This document shows, in pieces, positions 47,462-55,887 of a stretch of 64,000 bases of DNA (position 1 is its first letter; each line of letters opens with the position of its first letter). This stretch comes from Neochlamydia sp. S13. Its GTDB lineage: Bacteria > Chlamydiota > Chlamydiia > Chlamydiales > Parachlamydiaceae. The position numbers were made by a program, and so were the translations under genes. Location of the stretch: NCBI RefSeq assembly GCF_000648235.2, contig NZ_AP017977.1, positions 1,116,001 through 1,180,000 on the forward strand. The letters run 5' to 3'. A model generated the notes under the pieces. That model ran no database searches. It was given only the letters and a program-made list of their open reading frames with translations, and was not told where the DNA came from.

Positions 47462-47620
47462 AAGTCGGGAAGCTATTTCCCACCGCCTGTAAAAGCGGTG
47501 CCAATACCAAAGAAAAGTGGTGGAGAAAGAATCTTGGGAATACCTACGGTAAGTGATAGACTAGCTCAAATAGCCTATCAAGAACTGCAAACTTTACAAA
47601 GAAATTCTATGTCTGCGTAA
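47462..47620 (+). pseudogene. Group II intron reverse transcriptase fragment
   Basis: The frame reads KSGSYFPPPVKAVPIPKKSG and GERILGIPTVSDRLAQIAYQ, then runs into a stop at 47618. This is the RT-1/RT-2 region of a group II intron protein. The K-K-S-G-G-E-R version differs from the intact intron protein at 24955 (PKSDGKLRKLGIPTVSDRIA), so it comes from another intron lineage. No ribozyme domain V is seen nearby. Confidence 0.75.
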
Positions 47621-47653
47621 GATGAGCTCTTAATTGCCGTCCAAAAACCCAAA

Positions 47654-50600
47654 CTAGAGGTTATCTAATTGTTTTCGCCATATAGCAAGCTTTTTAGGTG
47701 ATTTTTCTCTTATTTCCTCGTAGTTCAGCATTAATTTATCCTTGCAGAAATAAGTTGTTGTCTTGTCAGAAATTTGAAGTTGCTGGCCTTTAACTGAAAA
47801 GCTGTTTGCAGCAAAGAAACAAACGCTAGCGATTAAAGGAAATGCTTCAATGCTCATTTTTAATAAAGCCTTCTTATCAACTTTTTTGAGGCCCCCGACA
47901 GCATACCATTTGTCAATAGGGCCACCCTCTTTGAAAATTTGGACGAGAGCATTTAAGGCTTTATTAGCAATTTCGTCTCCTTGCTGTGCCACTTCTCCGA
48001 GGGCATTGGCAGCATGTCTTTTGGCAGTATAATCGCCCTCCTTGAGAATTTGGATAAAAGCGTCTACCGCTTCCTTAGGAAGCTTGCCTCCTTGCTCTGC
48101 CACCATTCCTAGAGCATCGGCAGCAGCATATGTGGCATCGCTATCCCCCTCTTTGAGAATTTGGATAAGAGCATTTAGTGCTTCCTTAGGAAGCTTTTCT
48201 CCTTGTTTTGCTACTGCTCTTAGGGCATCGGCAGCACGCCTTTTGATACCATAATCGCCCTCCTTGAGAGCTTGGATGAGAGCATCTAACCCCTCCTTAG
48301 GAAGCTTGCCTCCATGCTTTGCCACTACTCCTAAAACATCGACATTAAACATTTTAGCAGCACGATCGCCTTCCTGAGGAATTGGGACAAGAGCATCTAC
48401 CGCTTCCTTAGGAAGCTTGCCTCCTTGCTCTGCCAGGATTGCTAGAGCATCGGCAGCAGCAAATATGGCATCACTATCCCCCTTCTTGAGAATTTGGATG
48501 AGAGCGTCTACCGCTTCCTTAGGAAGCTTGCCTCCTTGCTCTGCCACCATTGCTAGAGCATCGGCAGCATGCCTTTTGGCAGTATAATCGCCCTCCTTGA
48601 GAATTTGGATAAAAGCGTCTACCGCTTCCTTAGGAAGCTTGCCTCCTTGCTCTGCCAGGATTGCTAGAGCATCGGCAGCAGCAGATATGGCATCACTATC
48701 CCCCTTCTTGAGAATTTGGATGAGAGCGTCTACCGCTTCCTTAGGAAGCTTGCCTCCTTGCTCTGCCACCATTCCTAGAGCTGTGGCAGCAGCAGATATG
48801 GCATCACTATCGCCCTCCTTGAGAATTTGAATGAGAGCATTTAGCATCTCCTTAGCAAACTCGCCTCCTTGCTCTACCACCATTGCTAGAGCATCGGCAG
48901 CAGCAGATATGGCATCACTATCCCCCTCCTTGAGAATTTGAATGAGAGCATTTAGCGCCTCCTTAGCAAACTCGCCTCCCTGCTCTGCCACCATTGCTAG
49001 AGCTGTGGCAGCAGCAGATATGGCATCACTATCCCCCACCTTGAGAATTTGAATGAGAGCGTCTACCACCTCCTTAGTAAATTCGCCTCCTTGTCCTGTC
49101 GCTAGTGCTAGAGCATAGGCAGCAACATATGTGGCATCGCTATCCCCCTCTTTGAGAATTTGGATAAGAGCATTTAGTGCTTCCTTAGGAAGCTTGCTTC
49201 CTTGCTCTGCCAATGTTTCTATATAATAGGCAGCAATACATGTGACATCACTATCCCCCTCCATAAGAATTTGAGCAAGAGCATCTGCCGCTTCCTTAGG
49301 AAGCTTGCCAATTTGCCCTACCACTATATTTAAAGCACGGGCTGCAGTGTCTTTAGCACCATAACAGTTATCACGGTCCTTAAGAATCTTAACAATCGAT
49401 CTTACTATTTCTAGACATAATCTTTGCTCTTTTGCTATGAGGTTTGCTAAGTTCATTAGCATGAGTAGCATGTTTTTTATGGTATGTGGGTCAGATAATA
49501 ATCGTTCGATAGTATGCATTATTTTAGGATGATTAAAAAGGCTTTTATTCCTAAGCAATCCTTCAAAGTCTAAACCTAACAAGGAGAGATCTATCATATA
49601 GTCTTTTACAAGCTCTATGAAACCCTCGTACTGCCTCACCTGAGTAGGATTTTGACACTCTTCAAAACAACTCGCAATCAAATGGAGTTCGCTTCTGACA
49701 GCTAGGTCGTGAGGTTCAGCAAAAAGGTCATCAAAAAAGGATTGTAGCGGGCTTGAATTTAAATAACGTCGATTACGTGAAGTAGACAAGGAAAGATATC
49801 CCGCAATCATGCGCAAGACTAGGATATAACGGGGCTCAAACTTATAATTGCATAAAAAACTTTGACATGCTTGTCTATTTTCTCCTTGCAGATATTGATT
49901 GGCAACTTTTGAAGCGGTTAGAAATTCTTGAAAGGTTAAGTGAATAAAATACCCTTTTCCTTCAGGAATGCGAAGAAGTCCACAATCGGCAAGCTCATTG
50001 GATGTGATTGCGTTGCCTCTAAAGTCATCGATCTCTTGCTTTCCTAAATAAAGGGTATTGTTTTCCATGGCAAAAAAAGCCATTTCTTCAAAAGCTGTAG
50101 CAATTTTGGCTACTTCTTGATTATAACGCAGGTTTTTCTCTGTAAGAATTTTCTCCTTAGTTTGACTGGATTGGCCTTGATCAATTCTTCTTAATAGAAA
50201 CCATTTATACATCCAGTTAACAATCCGTTCGTAAATAGCCGTCATCGTAATGGATTGAGTAGAATCAAAAACCTCTGGCTCTTCGTTAAAGAGGCAGCAA
50301 AGAAGAGTCAAGTTAATGGGAATTTGAGCAAGACTTAAGACCTGGGGAGAGCTTTGTAATAAGTGGTAAAGTTTTTGTTTTTTTTCTTCTGCTTGAACTT
50401 GTTTGAAAAATCTATCGATATAACGTTCGACCCCTTCTTTATCAAAACCTAAAAGCTCTAGCTCACAAGAACGGTTAAAAGAGCAGCTTCCAGGTCTTGA
50501 GGTAATTAGAATATGGGGAAATAACTCTTTTAGCTCCTTAAAGGCTGTAGCCAGGCTTGTATTTCCTTGAGCTTCTGCAGAAAGTTCATCATAGCCATCT

Positions 50601-51304
50601 AAAACAAGAAGAGTTTTCTCCCGTAAAATGGCATTGTTTATACAAGCCTCAATTGCTCTTGAATCAATTTTGCCTGCATATTCCCTAGCAATAAGATCAG
50701 CGGGAGTATACTCTGTATCAGCAGGATATTTCTTTAAAGTAAGGTTTCTTAAAGGAATCCAAAAAAGATAAGAAAAAATGCCTTGCCAAAGCTCCTCTTT
50801 TGCCCAGCGATAGGCAATATAGTGGCATAAAGTGCTCTTACCAATTCCTGCTGCGCCTTGAATGTAAATTCTTTTAGCATTTTCTTTTTCAAGGCTTTTG
50901 TGCTCGAAAAGCTTTTCAATTTCAATATTTTGTTTAGGTTCGTAGATGGTTTCAAAGGTTGGGATGCGATCATCTTGTATTTGCTGGGAATGTTTATCAA
51001 GTGCTTGGTCACGCACTCTTCTTTCTTTGCTTTCAATGATCCCTAAGCGTACATAAATGTCTTCTAAAGGAACTTTAAATTCCCACTCTTGCTCTGCTTT
51101 AATTCTAAAAATAGAAAGGGTTTTTTGAGAAAGGTAAAGGCTTCGAAGAGAGTTAATGAGAGTTTGTGGATTGAGGGGTACTTGAGACAAGGGCTGCAAT
51201 GCATGGTATTGAATAATAGGGCTAATAAGCAGCCTTGCATTTTGCTCTAAATGGATTTGACTAGCGTTAGCCTGGACATTAAAATGTCCAGGCGTGGCTT
51301 GCAA
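47654..51304 (-). CDS. NACHT-domain STAND NTPase with HEAT-like repeats
   Basis: The NACHT domain (residues ~140-500) has Walker A QGAAGIGKSTLCHY (Lys156), Walker B TLLVLDGYDEL (Asp236, Asp239-Glu240) and ILITSRPGSC. The C-terminal half holds about 14 HEAT-like units of 37 residues (ALIQILKEGDSDAIS, then VAEQGGKLPKEA), several nearly identical in DNA. STAND NTPases sense ligands through such repeats and oligomerise. Bacterial NACHT proteins include phage-defence sensors, and amoeba symbionts carry many. The only start in this frame is a TTG at 51304 without ribosome binding site, and the frame is open upstream to 51416. It may be made by frameshift from the upstream gene (signal at 51335-51376). 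Confidence 0.85.
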   Translation of the reverse strand: MQATPGHFNVQANASQIHLEQNARLLISPIIQYHALQPLSQVPLNPQTLINSLRSLYLSQKTLSIFRIKAEQEWEFKVPLEDIYVRLGIIESKERRVRDQALDKHSQQIQDDRIPTFETIYEPKQNIEIEKLFEHKSLEKENAKRIYIQGAAGIGKSTLCHYIAYRWAKEELWQGIFSYLFWIPLRNLTLKKYPADTEYTPADLIAREYAGKIDSRAIEACINNAILREKTLLVLDGYDELSAEAQGNTSLATAFKELKELFPHILITSRPGSCSFNRSCELELLGFDKEGVERYIDRFFKQVQAEEKKQKLYHLLQSSPQVLSLAQIPINLTLLCCLFNEEPEVFDSTQSITMTAIYERIVNWMYKWFLLRRIDQGQSSQTKEKILTEKNLRYNQEVAKIATAFEEMAFFAMENNTLYLGKQEIDDFRGNAITSNELADCGLLRIPEGKGYFIHLTFQEFLTASKVANQYLQGENRQACQSFLCNYKFEPRYILVLRMIAGYLSLSTSRNRRYLNSSPLQSFFDDLFAEPHDLAVRSELHLIASCFEECQNPTQVRQYEGFIELVKDYMIDLSLLGLDFEGLLRNKSLFNHPKIMHTIERLLSDPHTIKNMLLMLMNLANLIAKEQRLCLEIVRSIVKILKDRDNCYGAKDTAARALNIVVGQIGKLPKEAADALAQILMEGDSDVTCIAAYYIETLAEQGSKLPKEALNALIQILKEGDSDATYVAAYALALATGQGGEFTKEVVDALIQILKVGDSDAISAAATALAMVAEQGGEFAKEALNALIQILKEGDSDAISAAADALAMVVEQGGEFAKEMLNALIQILKEGDSDAISAAATALGMVAEQGGKLPKEAVDALIQILKKGDSDAISAAADALAILAEQGGKLPKEAVDAFIQILKEGDYTAKRHAADALAMVAEQGGKLPKEAVDALIQILKKGDSDAIFAAADALAILAEQGGKLPKEAVDALVPIPQEGDRAAKMFNVDVLGVVAKHGGKLPKEGLDALIQALKEGDYGIKRRAADALRAVAKQGEKLPKEALNALIQILKEGDSDATYAAADALGMVAEQGGKLPKEAVDAFIQILKEGDYTAKRHAANALGEVAQQGDEIANKALNALVQIFKEGGPIDKWYAVGGLKKVDKKALLKMSIEAFPLIASVCFFAANSFSVKGQQLQISDKTTTYFCKDKLMLNYEEIREKSPKKLAIWRKQLDNL

Positions 51305-51334
51305 AGCTGTAAGACTGTGCTCACAACCATCTAA

Positions 51335-51376
51335 CCCATCAGCAGAGCGTTGTACTGATGGGCTGCTTACTTTGGG
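51335..51376 (-). promoter_or_regulatory. Predicted -1 programmed frameshift signal joining the 756-aa and NACHT frames
   Basis: On the minus strand the heptamer C CCA AAG (51376-51370) is in the frame of the 756-aa gene and abuts its TAA stop (51369-51367). After a 7-nt spacer a perfect 8-bp stem follows: CCCATCAG (51362-51355) and CTGATGGG (51342-51335), with a 12-nt loop. Slipping -1 enters the NACHT frame at GTA (51370) and adds 22 residues before the TTG. No U-run follows the stem, so it does not look like a terminator. Confidence 0.65.
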
Positions 51377-53637
51377 TTGTTTCCAAACACCCCTGTAGCT
51401 AACAATTGAGCAGTTTTTTCAGAAGGATTGGCCACTACCGCGGATTGAGAATGAGATTCTTGATACATATGGCTTACTCTTGCTTTTCCTCCATTTATAC
51501 CCATTACCAAGTTTTTTGCATGTGGGCCTATCCTATGATGTTCATCTATAGCACTCCCTTCAGAGATAGGTTCTAGAAGCTTGGGAGTTTGCAGAGGCAC
51601 TGGAGTGGGAATAACGGATGGTGAATCTTTTATCTCTTCTTTTTGCTCAGCTTTAAAAAGGATGCGTAAATTTTTTCCCCATAGATAGCCCTTTTGCTCT
51701 AATCTAGAAGCGCAAACCAGGCCGATTAATTTAGCGCTAATCGATAAATAAAGCTTTTTCTCCTGTTCAAAATAACGCGTTTTTTCTTCTTCGGTAGAAA
51801 GAGCACGTAATTGTTGTATTAATTCAAGTGTTTTTCTAGGTTTTTCAGCATCTAAAACCGTAGGGTTTGATTTAATACGCTGGATAATTTTTGCTTGATC
51901 ATTTAGAAGAGCTAACTCTTCCTCTGTAAAAGTGAGATAAGCATTGTGTCTTACCTGTTTAGCTTTAAGATAGGTAAACTTAGGTAAATCCTTTCCTTTT
52001 CTACCTTGTGCTAAACGATTTATGATCCTGTCTTCCAGCTCTGCATTGCGTCCACTAAAAATAAGATTAAAAAGCCGCTGTCCATACTTGGCTGTATAAT
52101 AAGCGACCTCTTCAGAAGAATAACCTTTATGAATTAATTCTTTACTATGTAAAAGCTTAAAGCCTACTTGCTGAAGAGCCGAGCCTAATAGGGTTTGTTG
52201 CGAGATAGGAAGGTCTGCGGCACCGCTTTGTCCATTCACGACATGATACACAGCGGACCGACACACATAAGCTTCATTAGCAAATGTGCTGGCTAGGATT
52301 TGACGAGATTGATGCTTTATTTGCAGTTGAGCTATTTCAATGATTTTTTGGCGTAGTGAATCTTTTAACTTACGGCAACTTTCTTCCAATACAGCGCAAT
52401 TCTTTTGCTTTATTTCAATCAGCTCTTGGATATCTTCATCGTCACTATTATGGTCTAATTTTTTTAAGTCGGCCAGCTTTTTATCTAATGTTTGCTTTTT
52501 TGCCTCTAATTCATCCATTAAAGGCTTCCTTTTACTCTTTAAAGCTAGGATTTGTTCATAGCAATCTGTACATTGTTCTAAATGTTCAAAATAGAGCCTG
52601 TTAAGAGCGGCAATTGTAATGTCTTGTGCACGTACTGGTAGAGGATCTAATTGGCTTAGCTGCTGTATTTTATCATTAAGTTTGTTTAGATAATGATTGT
52701 GTATGTTTTCTACCCCTTGAAAAATGGCATCATAATCTTGCTGACAGAGCGAGATGTGGGTTTCTTGGGCATCTTTAGGCAATTCTGCTTTAAGGGTTTT
52801 GCTTAGCCTTTTTTTAACAAGATCTTTAAATGCTTGCCATTCCTCTTGCTCCAAGCTAGCATGCAGGGAGAATAAACTTGCCGCCATTTCTTGAACATGT
52901 TTTTGATATTTATACTCTTTAAATATTTTGGTAAATTCTTCTTCAGAAAAAAGCCTCTCTCCTTGAATTAAGGGATTATTTTCTTCATCGTGAAGAAATT
53001 TGGGATAGATTTCTTTATCTTTGGCTAGGGTATCTGCATAGGCATTCGAATCTCGCTGGGAAGCAGAGGTCATCTTAAATAGTTCTTCCGAAATGCTATA
53101 AAAACCATCAATGATAGCATTGGTAATGCGACCTTCAAAATCGGGTCCTTCCCTTTTAATCCTTGCTTCTGCATGCTCAAAAAAAGAGCCTTCTCCTGTA
53201 AACGTGGTTAGAATAGAAGTATCAATATCGGAGGTTAATTTGCGGCTACCAGGAGCTTTAATAGCAATCTTGCACTTTTGCGACTTTTCTAAATCTCTAG
53301 GCACATGAATTGTTTTTTGGGTGACTATAAATTCGTACCATTTCGCCGTAAAGGTATACCCATCAGTAGCCGTTTTCGCTATCCTACCTGCTATTTCAGC
53401 TTCTAAATTAAAATAAGAAGAAGGAAATATTCTTAAAATTGCTTCTCGGTAGCTGGCATAGTCGACTATATCGCGGTCCTCTATGTGGGTTTGCATCTTT
53501 TGAGCAGCTTGCTCCTGAGCGCCCGCCTCTAGGTAAAAAGTTGTGACATATAATTTCTTGAGGGTTTCCCAATCGGTATCTCCTAGCTTTTCAAACCGTT
53601 GGATTGCAGGAAAATCTCGTTGAATAGACATAGACAT
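51367..53637 (-). CDS. 756-aa protein with nucleotidyltransferase-like GS-x-SDxD motif
   Basis: The motif APGSRKLTSDIDTSI (Gly130-Ser131, Asp137, Asp139) fits the GS...DxD metal-binding core of the polymerase-beta nucleotidyltransferase fold. It is preceded by a strand-rich stretch (KCKIAIK), as that fold requires. The third acidic residue cannot be assigned by eye. Residues ~355-445 form a long coiled coil (KRKPLMDELEAKKQTLDKKL) with a QCTDCYEQI pair of cysteines before it. The C-terminal ~100 residues are a Pro/Ser-rich linker. It precedes the NACHT gene by 62 bp and may be fused to it by frameshifting. The catalytic assignment is inference. Confidence 0.72.
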   Translation of the reverse strand: MSMSIQRDFPAIQRFEKLGDTDWETLKKLYVTTFYLEAGAQEQAAQKMQTHIEDRDIVDYASYREAILRIFPSSYFNLEAEIAGRIAKTATDGYTFTAKWYEFIVTQKTIHVPRDLEKSQKCKIAIKAPGSRKLTSDIDTSILTTFTGEGSFFEHAEARIKREGPDFEGRITNAIIDGFYSISEELFKMTSASQRDSNAYADTLAKDKEIYPKFLHDEENNPLIQGERLFSEEEFTKIFKEYKYQKHVQEMAASLFSLHASLEQEEWQAFKDLVKKRLSKTLKAELPKDAQETHISLCQQDYDAIFQGVENIHNHYLNKLNDKIQQLSQLDPLPVRAQDITIAALNRLYFEHLEQCTDCYEQILALKSKRKPLMDELEAKKQTLDKKLADLKKLDHNSDDEDIQELIEIKQKNCAVLEESCRKLKDSLRQKIIEIAQLQIKHQSRQILASTFANEAYVCRSAVYHVVNGQSGAADLPISQQTLLGSALQQVGFKLLHSKELIHKGYSSEEVAYYTAKYGQRLFNLIFSGRNAELEDRIINRLAQGRKGKDLPKFTYLKAKQVRHNAYLTFTEEELALLNDQAKIIQRIKSNPTVLDAEKPRKTLELIQQLRALSTEEEKTRYFEQEKKLYLSISAKLIGLVCASRLEQKGYLWGKNLRILFKAEQKEEIKDSPSVIPTPVPLQTPKLLEPISEGSAIDEHHRIGPHAKNLVMGINGGKARVSHMYQESHSQSAVVANPSEKTAQLLATGVFGNNPK

Positions 53638-53912
53638 AGTGACCTCTTTGGTTAATTTAATACTATGTTATGAAAAAATGGGCCTCCTAATAAACAAGGA
53701 AGGGGTAATTAATTTCTTTCCATCCTTTGGTTTATTCATAACTTAATGATAGTTAAGGATTTTAGTTTTATGCAAGTTTTTTAGTTTAAGAATAGGCTAT
53801 TAGCATTAAAAATATCTTTGTTAAAGACCTTGATAATCTAGCCCACATTCAGCAAGTTAATTTCCATGAGTATATAATTTCTGAAAAAGGGTCCTAAAAC
53901 TTGTAACATATG
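53638..53912 (+). other. Upstream region of the 756-aa/NACHT unit
   Basis: AT-rich; it should contain the promoter for the minus-strand pair. No gene seen. Confidence 0.35.
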
Positions 53913-54134
53913 TTATATATTAGGATTTAAATTAAGGATTAGCTTTTTCATACCTTCAAGGGTACATTTTATCAAGAGATAAACACCTTCAAGAACTCGG
54001 AAGATCCAACGCAGGGTAGGCATCTTTGTAGGCTTTCCTAATTGATTAACAATAGAGGTAGATAATCTTTGTAATTGTTGACGCAAGTGACGCTGAGTAA
54101 GGATATAGACCAGCAAGCAAAGACATATAATCAT
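53913..54134 (-). pseudogene. IS1634-like transposase C-terminal relic
   Basis: The 73-codon frame MIICLCLLVYILTQRHLRQQ, then SIVNQLGKPTKMPTLRWIFR and VLEGVYLLI, is the typical C-terminus of IS1634-type transposases (LxVYxxxQRxLRxxL...NQxGKPTxxPTLRWVFQ). The catalytic parts are gone. Confidence 0.65.
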
Positions 54135-54179
54135 GGCTAAAGCTATAATCCTTTACTTATTTTTAAGGAATGCCAAATA

Positions 54180-54314
54180 GATCTAGTAACGAGCAGATGC
54201 CCTTGCTGCCATCTACAAACACGCCCTGAACTTAAAGAAAATGAGCCATGCTTGCGCGGCCCTAGATTGGAAGGTTTTATTAATCTGCTGATGGGCCAAT
54301 TTTTTTTTAACTAA
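54180..54314 (+). other. Open fragment with a Cys-rich motif
   Basis: This 44-codon plus-strand stretch has no start. It reads LVTSRCPCCHLQTRPELKEN and LRGPRLEGFINLLMGQ and ends at 54314. The CPCC motif and the uninterrupted frame suggest the tail of a lost protein. I do not recognise it. Confidence 0.3.
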
Positions 54315-54324
54315 GTTTAAAATA

Positions 54325-54355
54325 AAAAACCATGATTGTTTAGATCATGGTTTTT
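54325..54355 (-). terminator. Rho-independent terminator of the first RRM gene
   Basis: An inverted repeat AAAAACCATGAT / ATCATGGTTTTT lies 30 bp after the stop at 54386. Its stem is followed by a T-run on the minus strand. The duplicate gene has an equivalent hairpin at 55091-55118. Confidence 0.75.
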
Positions 54356-54385
54356 AAAATTTCTGGATAGAAATAAGGGCGTCTA

Positions 54386-54739
54386 TTAATCGTAATTTCT
54401 ATCACGATTAGAACGCTGTCCTCCTCTAGAATAGGAATCTCCACCGTTGCCACGAGGGCTTCTACTGTCACGGCCACCACCACCTGCACCTGGTTGGCGC
54501 TCTTGGGCGGGACTTAAATGAAGATTACGCTCTAAGAAAGGCTTTTCATTAAGTTCGTGGATGCATTTTGCAGCTTCATCATCAGCTTCCATTTCTACAA
54601 ATCCAAAACCTTTAGATTTGCCTGTGTACTGATCTTTAATAATTTTGATGGAGACAACAGTTCCAAAAGCTTCAAAAAGAGGCTTTAAAGTCTCTTCACT
54701 TGCTTTCCAGGATAAATTGCCTACAAAAATTTTCTTCAT
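54386..54739 (-). CDS. RRM-type RNA-binding protein (copy 1)
   Basis: The 117-aa protein is a single RNA recognition motif followed by an Arg/Gly-rich tail. RNP2 is KIFVGNL (residues 3-9) and RNP1 is KGFGFVEM (~43-50); the tail (GAGGGGRDSRSPRGNGGD) is disordered. Bacterial proteins of this type are cold-inducible RNA chaperones in cyanobacteria and are also common in environmental chlamydiae. It is nearly identical over residues 1-80 to the gene at 55146. Confidence 0.9.
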   Translation of the reverse strand: MKKIFVGNLSWKASEETLKPLFEAFGTVVSIKIIKDQYTGKSKGFGFVEMEADDEAAKCIHELNEKPFLERNLHLSPAQERQPGAGGGGRDSRSPRGNGGDSYSRGGQRSNRDRNYD

Positions 54740-55090
54740 ATGGACTCCGTTTGAAATATTATAATAATTTTTTACTGTATTTTTTTATGTTTAAAAGCAA
54801 GTATTTAAAGGTAAGAAGAGCTAGCATTAGGGTGGTAAGCAACCGCTCTCCTTTGCTAACTTTTACTTAAATGCTTAGTTTATAAATTTTTAGATCCTTG
54901 TGGCTTACAATCGTAAGGATGTGAAAGAATATTAAAAAAATTTAGCATGAATTCTAGTAATTTAATAAAGTAAGATTATTTTATATAATTGATAATGCTT
55001 CTATTTACCTGTATTTCTAGCTTCTATACTTTATTTAATAACTAAATCTGCCTACATCGTTTTATTCAAGCTGCGAAGTTAAAAAATTGG
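54740..55090 (+). other. Spacer between the RRM copies
   Basis: About 350 bp, very AT-rich. No gene; it holds the promoter of copy 1. Confidence 0.4.
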
Positions 55091-55118
55091 AAAAACCATG
55101 GCTTAAACCATGGTTTTT
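55091..55118 (-). terminator. Rho-independent terminator of the second RRM gene
   Basis: AAAAACCATGG and CCATGGTTTTT form an 11-bp stem with a short loop, 28 bp after the stop at 55146. Confidence 0.75.
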
Positions 55119-55145
55119 AGAAATCGTTTAAGATCGATAATCTTA

Positions 55146-55502
55146 TTACTCAGATGCAAAAGATCTATCTCGATTAGAACGTTGACCACCCCGGTGATAG
55201 GAGTCCCCACCGTTGCCGCGAGGGCTTCTATTATCACGACCACCACCTGCACCAGCTTGACGCTCTTGGGCGGGGCTCAAGCGCAAATTACGCTCTAAGA
55301 AAGGCTTTTCATTAAGCTCGTGGATGCATTTTGCAGCTTCATCATCAGTTTCCATCTCAACAAATCCAAAACCTTTAGATTTGCCTGTATACTGATCTTT
55401 AATAATTTTGATGGAGACAACAGTTCCAAAAGCTTCAAAAAGAGGCTTTAAAGTCTCTTCACTTGCTTTCCAGGATAAGTTGCCTACAAAAATTTTCTTC
55501 AT
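55146..55502 (-). CDS. RRM-type RNA-binding protein (copy 2)
   Basis: The 118-aa product has the same start, RNP2 (KIFVGNL) and RNP1 (KGFGFVEM) as the protein at 54386. It differs mainly in the Gly-rich tail (GAGGGRDNRSPRGNGGDSYH) and the last residues (RDRSFASE). The DNA identity covers the RRM and stops soon after the start codon, so the promoters differ. Tandem duplication followed by change of tail and regulation is the simplest reading. Confidence 0.9.
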   Translation of the reverse strand: MKKIFVGNLSWKASEETLKPLFEAFGTVVSIKIIKDQYTGKSKGFGFVEMETDDEAAKCIHELNEKPFLERNLRLSPAQERQAGAGGGRDNRSPRGNGGDSYHRGGQRSNRDRSFASE

Positions 55503-55887
55503 ATGGACTCCATTTTGGGTTGGTTAACAACTGCAATATTAAAGGAGAAAAAGAGAGATCTATAAAAAGCTCTTAAGCGCTAGGAAAGAATGATTTATAA
55601 GATAAAGGCTATTGGTACGAGCCCTTAGACCTTATAAGTAAACTGTGTTGGGAAATCTTGAAAATTTGACATCTAATGAAGCCCAAACATAGTCCAAGAG
55701 AAGATTAAAAGATTTAAAATTCTCTAGTTTCATAATTTTTCTTACGACTTTAAATACTTATTAGATACTAGCTCGCCTCATTAAATTGCAGATACTCAAA
55801 TTATCAGCTTTTTTTAGATTAATGTCTACAGATTTGTAAAATTATAATTTTTAGCCTAGCTGATTCTTTTATAAAAGTTTTATCAGC
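55503..55887 (+). other. Spacer, no gene seen
   Basis: AT-rich region upstream of RRM copy 2 and downstream of the exported 227-aa protein. Nothing recognisable. Confidence 0.4.

Noticed and set aside
48000-49300. Regular direct repeats as a possible CRISPR array
   Set aside because: The 111-bp period, absence of unique spacers and continuous protein coding show HEAT-repeat units.
51335-51362. The 8-bp stem as an ordinary terminator of the 756-aa gene
   Set aside because: No T-run follows it on the minus strand, the NACHT frame reads through it, and no promoter-like signal or start codon follows.
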